DNA from: Lacrimispora celerecrescens
GTDB lineage: Bacteria > Bacillota > Clostridia > Lachnospirales > Lachnospiraceae
DNA length: 64,000 nucleotides
Reading direction: 5' to 3'
Assembly: GCF_000732605.1 (NCBI RefSeq)
Contig: NZ_JPME01000002.1
Span: 186,001-250,000 of the forward strand
Positions 27,168 to 35,648 of the stretch are shown here, piece after piece. Positions within the stretch are counted from its first letter, which is position 1. Every line of letters starts with the position of its first letter. A model generated the notes under the pieces. The model made no database searches, was not told the origin of the DNA, and saw only the letters and a program-made list of their open reading frames with translations. A program made the translations under genes and the position numbers.

Positions 27168-27607
27168 AAGATAACAGCAACAAGGAGTTCCGGCCTCTCA
27201 TCCTGGCTTTTTGCTGCAACTGGTGCAGCTATGCAGGGGCCGATCTGGCAGGATCCAGCCGCTCTTCCTATCCGGCAGAAGTAAAGATTATCCGGGTTCC
27301 CTGTTCCTGCAGGGTGAATCCCCTATTCCTTCTAAGGGCCTTTGAAAAGGGGGCAGATGGTGTGATCTTAGCCGGCTGTCATCCGGGTGACTGCCATTAT
27401 TCCACAGGCAATTACTATACCAGAAGAAGGATGGCTCTTTTGTTTGACATGTTGGATTACCTGGGAATCGAAAGGGAGAGAACCAGGGTGGAGTGGATTT
27501 CCGCAGCAGAGGGTGCCAAGTTCTCTACGACCATGAATGCCTTCACCCAGACAATTAAAGAACTGGGACCAAACAGAAAGCTGAGGGATTTACGATGCAT
27601 GCCATAG
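27158..27607 (+). CDS. flxD: FlxD / MvhD-type iron-sulfur protein
   Basis: A 149-residue protein of the MvhD/FlpD family. It carries the family Cys set LAFCCNWCSYAGAD near residue 19, VPCSCR, and GCHPGDCHY near 75, for a [2Fe-2S] centre linking an NADH or hydrogenase module to HdrA. ATG 27158 overlaps hdrA by 10 bases and has GGAGGT upstream. With no hydrogenase genes nearby and an FAD/NAD subunit downstream, FlxD is a better name than MvhD. Confidence 0.87.
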   Translation: MQIEDNSNKEFRPLILAFCCNWCSYAGADLAGSSRSSYPAEVKIIRVPCSCRVNPLFLLRAFEKGADGVILAGCHPGDCHYSTGNYYTRRRMALLFDMLDYLGIERERTRVEWISAAEGAKFSTTMNAFTQTIKELGPNRKLRDLRCMP

Positions 27608-28476
27608 AAGAAACCATAAAAGAAACATGTAAAAAGCTCTGGGATGATGGAGAAGTAAACCGGATTCTGGCATGGGAAAAAGGACTCTTTGACCATGACG
27701 CGGCTCCCGCCCTGTTCCGGAGCCGGGAACGTATTTCTCATCTGGTTTACAATGAGCACTGCGGGGGAAACTTAAGCAAATTCCTGATAAAAGAAATGGA
27801 AAAAGAAGGAAAGGTACTGGTCCTTTTAAAGCCCTGCGATACCTATGGATTTAACCAGCTTTTATCGGAGAATCGGATAAACCGGGAAAAGGTTTACATT
27901 CTGGGCGTTCCCTGCGGCGGAATGAGGGATGAAAGGGGCCTTCTCTTCAAATGCCTTTCCTGTAAGGGCAATGATTTCAAAGCCTCCGACCAGATCATAG
28001 AATCGGATCTTTCCGTTCCGGCTCCTGTCCCTTCCGGGGAAGAAGAGAAATTAAACAAGATGACTGCAGAAGAACGTTTTGCTTTTTGGCGTGGACAGCT
28101 TTCCAAATGCATCCGCTGCAATGCCTGCCGCAACGTATGTCCTGCCTGCAGCTGTATCAAATGTGTGTTTGACAACCGGGATTCCGGAATAGAGACCAAG
28201 GCCAATTCTGATGCTTTTGAGGAAAATCTGTTTCATATTATAAGGGCCTTCCACGTGGCGGGAAGGTGCACAGACTGTGGGGAGTGCAGCCGGGTCTGCC
28301 CCCAGAACATTCCTCTCTATTTGCTTAACAGGAAAATGATTGAGGAGATGAATGAACGGTACGGAACCTATCAGGCAGGAGAAAATCCCGAAGCTAAGTC
28401 TCCCTTAACGGAGTTTAAGGAGTCTGATCCGGAAATTTCGGCCGAATACGGGAAAGGCGGTGTGTCTTCATGTTAA
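27595..28476 (+). CDS. Flx-module iron-sulfur protein (FlxC-like)
   Basis: A 293-residue protein. An N-terminal domain like the F420-hydrogenase beta/FrhB N-lobe (VYNEHCGGNLSKF, VLLKPCDTYGF, LGVPCGG) is followed by two [4Fe-4S] motifs: CIRCNACRNVCPAC near residue 172 and CTDCGECSRVCPQN near 225. It overlaps flxD by 13 bases and the next gene by 7. The position between FlxD and an FAD/NAD oxidoreductase matches the Flx module known from sulfate reducers, where these subunits pass electrons from NAD(P)H to Hdr. The exact letter assignment (FlxB or FlxC) is uncertain. Confidence 0.78.
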   Translation: MHAIEETIKETCKKLWDDGEVNRILAWEKGLFDHDAAPALFRSRERISHLVYNEHCGGNLSKFLIKEMEKEGKVLVLLKPCDTYGFNQLLSENRINREKVYILGVPCGGMRDERGLLFKCLSCKGNDFKASDQIIESDLSVPAPVPSGEEEKLNKMTAEERFAFWRGQLSKCIRCNACRNVCPACSCIKCVFDNRDSGIETKANSDAFEENLFHIIRAFHVAGRCTDCGECSRVCPQNIPLYLLNRKMIEEMNERYGTYQAGENPEAKSPLTEFKESDPEISAEYGKGGVSSC

Positions 28477-29516
28477 AAATGCCATTGAAATGTCTTGATG
28501 CGCTTTTTTTGGAACTATCAAAGGAGCACCAGGTTTTTGCTCCCATGGAAAAGGCGGGGAGTGTCTCCTTCTTTCCATGGAAAGAGGGCGACACCGTATG
28601 TCTTGATACTCTTTTAACAGATCATTCACCTAAGTCCTTTTTCTTTCCCCAGTCGGAAACGTTATACCGTGCCAGGAGAGAAGAGGGAAGTCTTTCCATT
28701 GTTCCAGAAGAAGCGGAGGAAATCAGCTCTGTTTATTTTGGTGTAAGAGCCTGTGACCGGAGAAGCTTTGAGATCTTGGACCGGGTATTCCTAAGCACGC
28801 CCTGTGATTCCTGCTATGAGTCCAAAAGAAGGAATGGGTATGTGGTAACACTGGCCTGTGAGAATCCGGAAGATACCTGTTTTTGCCAAACTTTTGGCAT
28901 CGACCCTGCCTGGCCGGGAGGAGATGTGTCCGTCTGGATCGCAGACGGAGACCTTTACTGGAAAAGCCTGACCGAAAAGGGAGAAGCATTAACGGAATTA
29001 GTCGAAGGGTTGTTTGAGGCGGGAGACCACGAAAAGGCAGAGGAGGAGAAAGCAAAGATCCGGAAGAAGCTGGAAGCTCTGCCCCTTAAGGATTTGAGTC
29101 TTGGACGGTTTGAACATCCGGATTCCGCCATGGATTTATTTGAGTCAGAACAATGGGAAACCTTATCTGACACCTGCCTCGGCTGCGGGATCTGTACGTT
29201 TCTATGCCCCACCTGCCAGTGCTATGATATATGCGACTATGACACAGGCCATGAAATCAGGAAGTTCCGCTGCTGGGATTCCTGCATGTATCCGGGTTTT
29301 ACGGAGATGTCCCATGGAAATAACAGAAACAGCCAAATGCAGCGGTTCCGTCAGAGATTCATGCATAAGCTGGTTTATTTTCCGGAAAACAACGGCGGAG
29401 TATATTCCTGTGTGGGTTGCGGAAGGTGTCTGCGCAAATGTCCGTCTTCCTTAAATATTGTCAGGGTGATAAAAGCGATAGGAGAGTCAGATGCCGAAGG
29501 AGGAAACGATGAGTAA
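28470..29516 (+). CDS. Flx-module dicluster iron-sulfur protein (FlxB / AsrA-like)
   Basis: A 348-residue protein of the hydrogenase-beta/anaerobic sulfite reductase A group. The N-terminal 200 residues contain GVRACDRRSFEILDRVF and several Cys (CDSC, CFC). The C-terminal part carries [4Fe-4S] motifs CLGCGICTFLCP from Cys236, with extra Cys in CQCYDIC, and CVGCGRCLRKCP from Cys314. It should relay electrons from the flavin subunit encoded next. It overlaps that gene by 8 bases, indicating tight translational coupling. Confidence 0.78.
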   Translation: MLKMPLKCLDALFLELSKEHQVFAPMEKAGSVSFFPWKEGDTVCLDTLLTDHSPKSFFFPQSETLYRARREEGSLSIVPEEAEEISSVYFGVRACDRRSFEILDRVFLSTPCDSCYESKRRNGYVVTLACENPEDTCFCQTFGIDPAWPGGDVSVWIADGDLYWKSLTEKGEALTELVEGLFEAGDHEKAEEEKAKIRKKLEALPLKDLSLGRFEHPDSAMDLFESEQWETLSDTCLGCGICTFLCPTCQCYDICDYDTGHEIRKFRCWDSCMYPGFTEMSHGNNRNSQMQRFRQRFMHKLVYFPENNGGVYSCVGCGRCLRKCPSSLNIVRVIKAIGESDAEGGNDE

Positions 29517-30342
29517 CAGAACCAATGTATTGATTCCGGGGATCGGCGTGATTACAGATGTAAGAAGGGATACACCGGACGTGAAAACCTTCCGTGTAAA
29601 TGGGCTGGAGGGCAGAAAACCCTTTGAACATATGCCGGGTCAATGTGCCATGCTATCGATTCCGGGAGTTGGGGAAGCCATGTTTTCCATCACTTCCTCA
29701 CCAACCAACCGGGATTACATGGAGTTTTCCATTAAAAAATGCGGCTGCCTCACAGACTGGCTTCACCAGATGGAAAAGGGGCAGGAAATTGCCCTGCGAG
29801 GACCTTATGGCAATTATTTTCCAGTAGATACGGATTTAAAAGGTAAGAACCTGCTCTTTATCGCCGGAGGGATCGGAATCGCACCTCTGCGGTCTGTGAT
29901 TCATTACGTCATTGATCACCGGGGGGATTACGGCCAGGTGGATATTGTTTACGGAGCCCGTTCGGCAGAGGACCTGGTGGATTTAGAAGAGATGAGGAAG
30001 GACTGGTCAAATGTGGAGGGCTTTCGTGTACATCTGACCATTGACCGGGCAGAAGAAGGCTGGGATGGGAATGTGGCCTTTGTGCCTGATTATGTCAGGG
30101 AACTGAAATTTTCAAATGACAGAACCGCTTTGGTTTGCGGTCCGCCTGTAATGATAAAATTTGTGCTTCAGGCACTGGAAGAAATGGGATTTGCCGGTAC
30201 TGAAATCTATACGACCATGGAGCTTAAGATGAAATGCGGAGTGGGCAAATGCGGGCGCTGTAACATAGGCTCTAAGTACGTCTGCAAGGATGGACCGGTG
30301 TTCCGTTATGATGAATTGGGCGTCCTGCCCTCTGAATATTAG
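29509..30342 (+). CDS. flxA: FlxA-like FAD/NAD(P)-binding oxidoreductase
   Basis: A 277-residue ferredoxin-reductase-like subunit. It has an FAD-binding barrel (MFSITSSP near residue 58), an NAD(P) fold with FIAGGIGIAPLRSVIHY near 115, a VYGARS segment, and a C-terminal [2Fe-2S] Cys set MKCGVGKCGRCNIG near 243, as in PyrK and AsrB. ATG 29509 is preferred because AAGGAGG (29497-29503) lies before it; the upstream ATG at 29491 lacks a site. It is the likely NADH entry point of the Flx-Hdr complex. Confidence 0.85.
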   Translation: MSNRTNVLIPGIGVITDVRRDTPDVKTFRVNGLEGRKPFEHMPGQCAMLSIPGVGEAMFSITSSPTNRDYMEFSIKKCGCLTDWLHQMEKGQEIALRGPYGNYFPVDTDLKGKNLLFIAGGIGIAPLRSVIHYVIDHRGDYGQVDIVYGARSAEDLVDLEEMRKDWSNVEGFRVHLTIDRAEEGWDGNVAFVPDYVRELKFSNDRTALVCGPPVMIKFVLQALEEMGFAGTEIYTTMELKMKCGVGKCGRCNIGSKYVCKDGPVFRYDELGVLPSEY

Positions 30343-30353
30343 GAGGTTGACCA

Positions 30354-31028
30354 ATGAATGACATGATTACTGTTTATCTGTTCGGTAAAAAATACACGGT
30401 TCCGTCCAACTTAACCATAATGGGAGCAATGGAGTACGCAGGATACCAGCTTGTGCGGGGCTGCGGCTGCAGGTGCGGCTTCTGCGGAGCCTGTGCCACG
30501 ATTTACCGAATCAAGGGAGACAGGGAATTAAAGACCTGCCTGGCCTGCCAGACCCAGGTCCGGGAAAATATGTATGTAGCCACCCTTCCCTTTTTCCCTC
30601 TGGTAAAAGAGGTTTATGACATAAATGAAGTTCCGGTCAATGAACAGGTCATGATGGAGCTGTATCCGGAAATCTACAAATGCATCGGGTGTGCGGCCTG
30701 TACCAAGAGCTGTCCCCAGGGACTGGACACCATGCAGTACATCGCATATGCCCAGAGAGGGGAATTGGAAAAATGTGCCGAAGAGTCCTTTGACTGTGTA
30801 ATGTGCGGAATCTGTTCATCCAGGTGTCCAGCCGGGATTTCCCATCCCCAGGTGGGTCTTTTAGCCAGGCGGATCACCGGAAAATATCTGGCTCCGGAGG
30901 CAAGGCACTTAACCAACCGGGTAAGAGAGGTAGAGGCCGGTGATTTTACGGAGCTGATCGAAGCGATCATGGCAAAACCCCTGGAAGAACTGAAGAACCT
31001 TTATAATACCAGGGAAATCGAAAAGTAG
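30354..31028 (+). CDS. Fumarate reductase iron-sulfur subunit-like protein
   Basis: A 224-residue FrdB/SdhB-type protein. The N-terminal [2Fe-2S] domain has a Cys-rich loop (GCGCRCGFCGAC near residue 36) and TCLAC. Two ferredoxin motifs follow: CIGCAACTKSCPQG near 110 and CVMCGICSSRCPAG near 149. Typical FrdB has one [2Fe-2S], one [4Fe-4S] and one [3Fe-4S]; here both C-terminal motifs have four Cys, more like TfrB or HdrC. It lies 11 bases after flxA and 11 bases before the flavoprotein. No membrane anchor genes are present, so the enzyme should be soluble. Confidence 0.82.
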   Translation: MNDMITVYLFGKKYTVPSNLTIMGAMEYAGYQLVRGCGCRCGFCGACATIYRIKGDRELKTCLACQTQVRENMYVATLPFFPLVKEVYDINEVPVNEQVMMELYPEIYKCIGCAACTKSCPQGLDTMQYIAYAQRGELEKCAEESFDCVMCGICSSRCPAGISHPQVGLLARRITGKYLAPEARHLTNRVREVEAGDFTELIEAIMAKPLEELKNLYNTREIEK

Positions 31029-31039
31029 GAGGAATAGAC

Positions 31040-32641
31040 ATGTTTACAGCCAAGATGATGGATTCCGTAAAAAAGGTCGAGGCCACCAGAAAAGAGCGGA
31101 TGGAGACAGAGCCCCGGAGAATGACGGCCGAAGAAAAGGAAAAGCTGCTGAAAGCCTATCATCCGGATTATAAAGAGGAAGAGTTTGTCATACTGAAGGC
31201 AGGTCCTAATAAGGGAGAAAAGGTGCCCAGAGAACTGGGAGTCCTTTTGCAGGCCAGAAGCCGGATCAAAGACACTGATGTGGATTTATCATCTCCGGAT
31301 TATGATACGGACGTTCTGATCATCGGGGGAGGGGGAGCAGGCTGTGCAGCTGCCATTGAGGCTTCTAGGGCAGGAGCAGAGGTATTGATCGTCACGAAGC
31401 TCCGTCTGGGGGATGCCAACACCATGATGGCGGAAGGCGGAATCCAGGCTGCTGACAAAGAGAATGATTCCCCCCAGATCCACTACTTAGACGCCCTGGG
31501 AGGGGGACATTTTGCCAACCGTCCCCAGCTTTTAAAGAAACTGGTCATGGAAGCTCCGGGGGCCCTTAAATGGTTAAATGAGCTGGGAGTGATGTTTGAC
31601 AAGGACAAAGACGGGAACATGATCACCACTCACGGCGGCGGCACTTCCAGAAAGCGGATGCACGCTGCGGCTGACTATACGGGTGCGGAGATCATGAGAG
31701 TGCTCCGGGATGAAGTATTAAACCTCCCGATTTCCTTAGCTGATTATACCTCTGCCATTGAACTCATTTTAGATGAGGAGGGAAGAGCGGCGGGAGCAGT
31801 TCTTATGAATATGGAAACAGGAGAGCTTTTAACAGCCAGGGCAAAGACCGTAATCCTGGCCACAGGGGGAGCCGGACGGCTCCACTATCAGGGATTTCCT
31901 ACCTCCAACCACTACGGGGCCACGGCCGACGGCCTGGTTTTGGCTTACCGGGCAGGGGCAAAGCTTCTCTACCAGGACACCCTTCAGTACCATCCCACGG
32001 GGGTGGCTTTTCCGGAACAGATTTATGGGGCTCTGGTCACAGAAAAGGTCCGTTCCCTAGGCGCCATGCTGGTCAATGCTGGAGGAGAGGCTTTCATGCA
32101 CCCATTGGAGACCAGAGATGTGTCCGCCGCCTCCATTATCAGAGAGTGTGCAAACGGGAAAGGGGTTGTCACACCACTTGGGAAGGGGATCTGGCTGGAT
32201 ACTCCCATGATCGATTTGATACATGGGAAAGGAACCTTGGAAAAGCGTCTTCCCGGAATGCTTCGCATGTATTTAAAATACGAAATTGATATGAGAAAAA
32301 CACCTATATTGATCTATCCAACCCTTCATTACCAAAACGGCGGAATCGAGATCGGCGCGGATTGCCAGAGTACCATAGAGAACTTATTTGTGGCAGGAGA
32401 AGCGGTGGGAGGGATTCACGGAAGGAACCGTCTTATGGGAAATTCTCTTCTGGATATTATTGTTTTTGGCCGCAATGCCGGAACATGTGCGGCCAGACGC
32501 GTGAAAGACATACATACAGGGAAGCTTACTTTGGCACATATCAGAGAGATGGAAGAGGAGTGCCAAAGGGCCGGTATTGTTACGGATAAAATTTCCCCGC
32601 TGCTTTTGCCAAAGTATGCCAGAACAGCGGGGCAGCTATAA
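31040..32641 (+). CDS. Fumarate reductase flavoprotein subunit-like protein
   Basis: A 533-residue FrdA/SdhA-family flavoprotein. After an unusual charged N-terminal extension of about 85 residues comes the FAD motif LIIGGGGAGCAAAIEA near 92. The GDANTMMAEGGIQAA segment, LQYHPTGVAF near 316, ETRDVSAA, and the C-terminal GGIHGRNRLMGNSLLDIIVFG match the family's substrate and flavin residues. It should reduce fumarate to succinate. The C-terminal helical domain is shorter than in membrane-bound enzymes. Its placement directly after Flx-Hdr and before fumarase supports fumarate as substrate. Confidence 0.85.
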   Translation: MFTAKMMDSVKKVEATRKERMETEPRRMTAEEKEKLLKAYHPDYKEEEFVILKAGPNKGEKVPRELGVLLQARSRIKDTDVDLSSPDYDTDVLIIGGGGAGCAAAIEASRAGAEVLIVTKLRLGDANTMMAEGGIQAADKENDSPQIHYLDALGGGHFANRPQLLKKLVMEAPGALKWLNELGVMFDKDKDGNMITTHGGGTSRKRMHAAADYTGAEIMRVLRDEVLNLPISLADYTSAIELILDEEGRAAGAVLMNMETGELLTARAKTVILATGGAGRLHYQGFPTSNHYGATADGLVLAYRAGAKLLYQDTLQYHPTGVAFPEQIYGALVTEKVRSLGAMLVNAGGEAFMHPLETRDVSAASIIRECANGKGVVTPLGKGIWLDTPMIDLIHGKGTLEKRLPGMLRMYLKYEIDMRKTPILIYPTLHYQNGGIEIGADCQSTIENLFVAGEAVGGIHGRNRLMGNSLLDIIVFGRNAGTCAARRVKDIHTGKLTLAHIREMEEECQRAGIVTDKISPLLLPKYARTAGQL

Positions 32642-32754
32642 GAGGGAGGAAGCCCCCTGCGGGGATACCTATATGCCCTCGGGATTCGCGCTTTAGAGGG
32701 GCGCTTACCCTGGGGTAGGCTCTGCCCAAAAAGCATGGGCAAGAAGGAGGAAAT
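32642..32754. repeat. GC-rich palindromic spacer between frdA-like and fumarase genes
   Basis: A 113-base insert of hairpin-prone sequence (CCCCTGCGGGG, GCGC...GCGC, GCCC-AAAAAGCAT-GGGC) with no T-run. It interrupts an otherwise closely packed operon. A short ribosome-binding stretch (AAGGAGG) sits at its end. It may be a dispersed repeat or an RNA-processing spacer. Confidence 0.4.
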
Positions 32755-33597
32755 ATGAGAGAAATATCAGTAAAGACATTGATCGATGTAGTAGAAAAGC
32801 TGTGCATTGATGCAAATCAGTACTTACCGGAAGATGTGAAGAAGGCAATCAAAACCTGCCGTGCCTGTGAGGACTGGGACATTGCCGCCGGGGTTCTTGA
32901 CAATATTATCGAGAACTTTGAAATTGCAGAAAGGGAAGATGTTCCCATCTGTCAGGATACGGGCATGGCCTGTGTGTTTCTGGAGATCGGCCAGGATGTC
33001 CACCTTGTGGACGGCGACTTGACCGAAGCAATCAATGAAGGCGTGCGCAGAGGCTACGAAAAGGGATTTTTAAGAAAATCCGTCGTAAAAGACCCGGTAA
33101 GGCGAGGAAATACAGGGGATAACACTCCGGCTTTAATCTATACGGAAATCGTTCCGGGAGACCAGGTGAAAATTACGGTAGGACCCAAAGGCTTTGGAAG
33201 CGAGAACATGAGCGCACTCCGCATGTTCAAGCCTTCAGCGGGTCTCCAGGGAATCAAGGATTTTATTCTGGAAACCGTATCCGCCGCAGGTCCCAATCCC
33301 TGTCCTCCCGTTGTAGTGGGCGTAGGGATTGGAGGCAGCTTTGACAAGGCAGCCCTATTGGCGAAAAAGGCTTTGATGAGAGATTTGGATTCCTCCAATC
33401 CGGATCCTTACTATGCGGATCTGGAAAAAGAGATGCTGGAAAAGATCAACCTTCTGGGAATCGGTCCCCAGGGCTTTGGCGGAAAGACCACTGCCATTGG
33501 AGTAAACATTGAAACCATGCCTACCCATATCGCAGGCATGCCCTGTGCCATCAATATCAACTGTCATGTGACACGCCATAAAACGGAAGTAGTCTGA
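32755..33597 (+). CDS. Class I fumarase / tartrate dehydratase-type alpha subunit
   Basis: A 280-residue alpha subunit of the two-subunit Fe-S hydro-lyases. Cys66 in PICQDTGMAC is the conserved N-terminal cluster ligand; further conserved Cys occur in NPCPPVVVG and MPCAININCH. Together with the next gene it should interconvert malate and fumarate, using an oxygen-sensitive [4Fe-4S] cluster. L-tartrate dehydratase is the main alternative; the neighbouring fumarate reductase and malate dehydrogenase genes favour fumarase. Confidence 0.9.
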   Translation: MREISVKTLIDVVEKLCIDANQYLPEDVKKAIKTCRACEDWDIAAGVLDNIIENFEIAEREDVPICQDTGMACVFLEIGQDVHLVDGDLTEAINEGVRRGYEKGFLRKSVVKDPVRRGNTGDNTPALIYTEIVPGDQVKITVGPKGFGSENMSALRMFKPSAGLQGIKDFILETVSAAGPNPCPPVVVGVGIGGSFDKAALLAKKALMRDLDSSNPDPYYADLEKEMLEKINLLGIGPQGFGGKTTAIGVNIETMPTHIAGMPCAININCHVTRHKTEVV

Positions 33598-33688
33598 ATG
33601 TTTTAGAAAGACTCAAACGGTGAAAGACGCACGCCGCAGTTCCTTACTTTTTCGTGCCGCAGGCGTCAGCGGCGGATTGGAGATAAAA

Positions 33689-34246
33689 ATGATAAAGCAT
33701 ATTACACTGCCTTTGACAAGAGAATTGTCTAAAACCCTTCACGCAGGAGATACGGTTTATCTGACCGGTGATATCTACACTTCCAGGGACGCCGGGCATA
33801 AGCGTATGTGTGAGACCCTTGCAAAAGGGGAAAAGCTGCCCTTTGATCCCATGGATGCCACGATTTATTACGTGGGTCCTACGCCTGCAAAGCCGGGTCA
33901 GGTAATTGGGTCCGCGGGCCCTACTACCAGCGGCCGGATGGACGCCTATGCTCCCACTATGATATCTGTTGGAGCCAGGGGAATGATAGGAAAAGGAGCC
34001 AGGCAGCCGGACGTGGTGGAAGCCATAAAGAAGTATGACGGTGTTTATTTTGGCGCCATCGGGGGAGCAGGAGCGTTGCTTGCCAAATGCATCAAAAAGC
34101 TGGAACCCATCGCTTATGAGGATTTGGGAGCAGAAGCTTTGTGCAGACTTTATGTAGAAGAAATGCCTTTGGTGGTTGTTATTGATTGTGAAGGAAATAA
34201 TCTCTATGAAGATGGGAAGAATGCTTATTTAAAGTCAAGAAAGTGA
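33689..34246 (+). CDS. Class I fumarase-type beta subunit
   Basis: A 185-residue beta subunit of the same hydro-lyase. It has LTGDIYTSRDAGHKRM, YYVGPTPAKPGQVIGSAGPTTSGRMD and FGAIGGAGALLAK, all typical of the fumarase beta lobe. ATG 33689 opens the recognisable family sequence; the longer frame from 33620 would translate the palindromic spacer. The ribosome-binding site is weak (TTGGAG), so translation may be coupled or low. Confidence 0.9.
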   Translation: MIKHITLPLTRELSKTLHAGDTVYLTGDIYTSRDAGHKRMCETLAKGEKLPFDPMDATIYYVGPTPAKPGQVIGSAGPTTSGRMDAYAPTMISVGARGMIGKGARQPDVVEAIKKYDGVYFGAIGGAGALLAKCIKKLEPIAYEDLGAEALCRLYVEEMPLVVVIDCEGNNLYEDGKNAYLKSRK

Positions 34247-34343
34247 TAGAAGTGACATGAAGAGCCTATTGATGAAAAAACAGCGGTTTCTGTTATATAG
34301 GAACTAATGTTTTTAAATAAATTAAAAAATACAGGAGGTAATT

Positions 34344-35456
34344 ATGGGAACCAAAACAAACATTGTGGATTGGAAGACAATTACGGATTTTGTAGTGGAT
34401 GCATTTAAGGGGTATGGGATTCCGGAAGAAGATGCGAAAGTCTGTGCGGCTGTATTGCTGGAGTCTGACAAGAGGGGAATTGAATCACATGGGGTAAACC
34501 GCTTTAAGCCCATTTATCTAGACCGTATCAAAGCAGGTATCCAAAACCCGGTAACAAATTTTGAGATTGTAAAGGAAACAAAAACCACAGCAGTAGTGGA
34601 CGGCCATGACGGCATGGGCCAGGTAATCGGCGTAAAATCCATGAATATGGCCATTGAGAAAGCCAAAGAATATGGCATGGGCATGGTGGTTGCCCGCAAT
34701 TCCACCCACTACGGCATTGCAGGCTATTATGCGACCATGGCTTCCCAGGCAGGCTGTATCGGAATTACAGGAACCAACGCAAGGCCTTCCATCGCTCCTA
34801 CCTTTGGAGTGGAAAATATGCTGGGAACAAACCCTCTTACCTTTGGTATGCCTACGGATGAAGAATTCCCCTTTGTGCTGGACTGTGCGACTTCCATCAC
34901 CCAGAGAGGCAGAATCGAATACTATTCCCGTATCGGCAAGTCCACTCCTTCCGGGATGGTAATCGGACGGGATGGCCAGCCTCAGACGAATTCAGACCAG
35001 ATTCTTTCTGACTTAAATACAGGAAAAGCGGCCCTTGCACCTTTAGGCGGAATCGGTGAAGAACTGGCAGGTTACAAGGGATACGGCTATGCAACTGTGG
35101 TAGAAATTCTTTCCGCAGCTTTGCAGCAGGGTAATTTCTTAAGAGCTTTAACCGGCATTGGGGAAAATGGAGAAAAGGTTCCCTTCCACTTAGGCCACTT
35201 CTTCATTGCCATTGATACGGAAGCCTTTATGGGCCTGGATTCCTTTAAAAAGACATGCGGCGATATTCTTCGGGATCTTCGCGGTTCTGTCAAAGCTCCA
35301 GGGGAAGACCACATTTATACGGCAGGTGAAAAGGAGTATCTGGTATGGCAGGAGCGCAAAAACAGCGGAGTGCCGATCAATGATGCAGTGCAGAAAGAGC
35401 TTATTAAGATCAGGGATGAACTGGGACTAAGCCAGTACCGGTTCCCATTTGAATAA
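34344..35456 (+). CDS. Malate/L-lactate dehydrogenase family (Ldh2) oxidoreductase
   Basis: A 370-residue NAD(P)-dependent dehydrogenase of the Ldh_2/MDH family, unrelated to classical Rossmann malate dehydrogenase. It has LLESDKRGIESHGVNR near residue 45, catalytic His122 in NSTHYGIAGYY, and GTNPLTFGMP near 170. Next to fumarase, oxidation or reduction of the malate/oxaloacetate pair is the likely job, but the family also includes ureidoglycolate, sulfolactate and lactate enzymes. AGGAGG precedes the ATG. It is the last gene of the hdr-flx-frd-fum group and is followed by a strong terminator. Confidence 0.85.
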   Translation: MGTKTNIVDWKTITDFVVDAFKGYGIPEEDAKVCAAVLLESDKRGIESHGVNRFKPIYLDRIKAGIQNPVTNFEIVKETKTTAVVDGHDGMGQVIGVKSMNMAIEKAKEYGMGMVVARNSTHYGIAGYYATMASQAGCIGITGTNARPSIAPTFGVENMLGTNPLTFGMPTDEEFPFVLDCATSITQRGRIEYYSRIGKSTPSGMVIGRDGQPQTNSDQILSDLNTGKAALAPLGGIGEELAGYKGYGYATVVEILSAALQQGNFLRALTGIGENGEKVPFHLGHFFIAIDTEAFMGLDSFKKTCGDILRDLRGSVKAPGEDHIYTAGEKEYLVWQERKNSGVPINDAVQKELIKIRDELGLSQYRFPFE

Positions 35457-35478
35457 AAAGTATTGCCATTTGATTATT

Positions 35479-35540
35479 TGCCCCCTTTCAGGCAGATGAG
35501 TGTAATAGTAAAACTCGTTTGCCTGGAAGGGGGCATTTTT
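35479..35540 (+). terminator. Strong intrinsic terminator after the malate dehydrogenase gene
   Basis: A 16-bp stem (TGCCCCCTTTCAGGCA / TGCCTGGAAGGGGGCA), an internal GAGT/ACTC pair in the loop, then T5. It ends the long operon that begins at hdrB. Confidence 0.88.
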
Positions 35541-35570
35541 GCTTAAACCGATGGACCCTTGAATGTCTGG

Positions 35571-35600
35571 TTGCTCTTTTCTGTCTTCCTATGTTAGAAT
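35571..35600 (+). promoter_or_regulatory. Possible promoter of the tetrapyrrole operon
   Basis: TTGCTC (35571-35576) and TAGAAT (35595-35600), 18-base spacer, about 50 bases before hemA. Moderate match. Confidence 0.4.
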
Positions 35601-35648
35601 AGGTAGGAGTTTTTATTAACTGATTCTAAGGATAAGAAAGCTGGAAGA

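Noticed and set aside
27595-28476. F420-hydrogenase beta subunit
   Set aside because: Only the N-lobe resembles FrhB. Position between FlxD and FlxA, and lack of hydrogenase or F420 genes, fit a Flx subunit better.
32023-32807. Several 60-110 codon minus-strand ORFs over the flavoprotein and spacer
   Set aside because: They mirror the codon pattern of the plus-strand gene and have no start sites.
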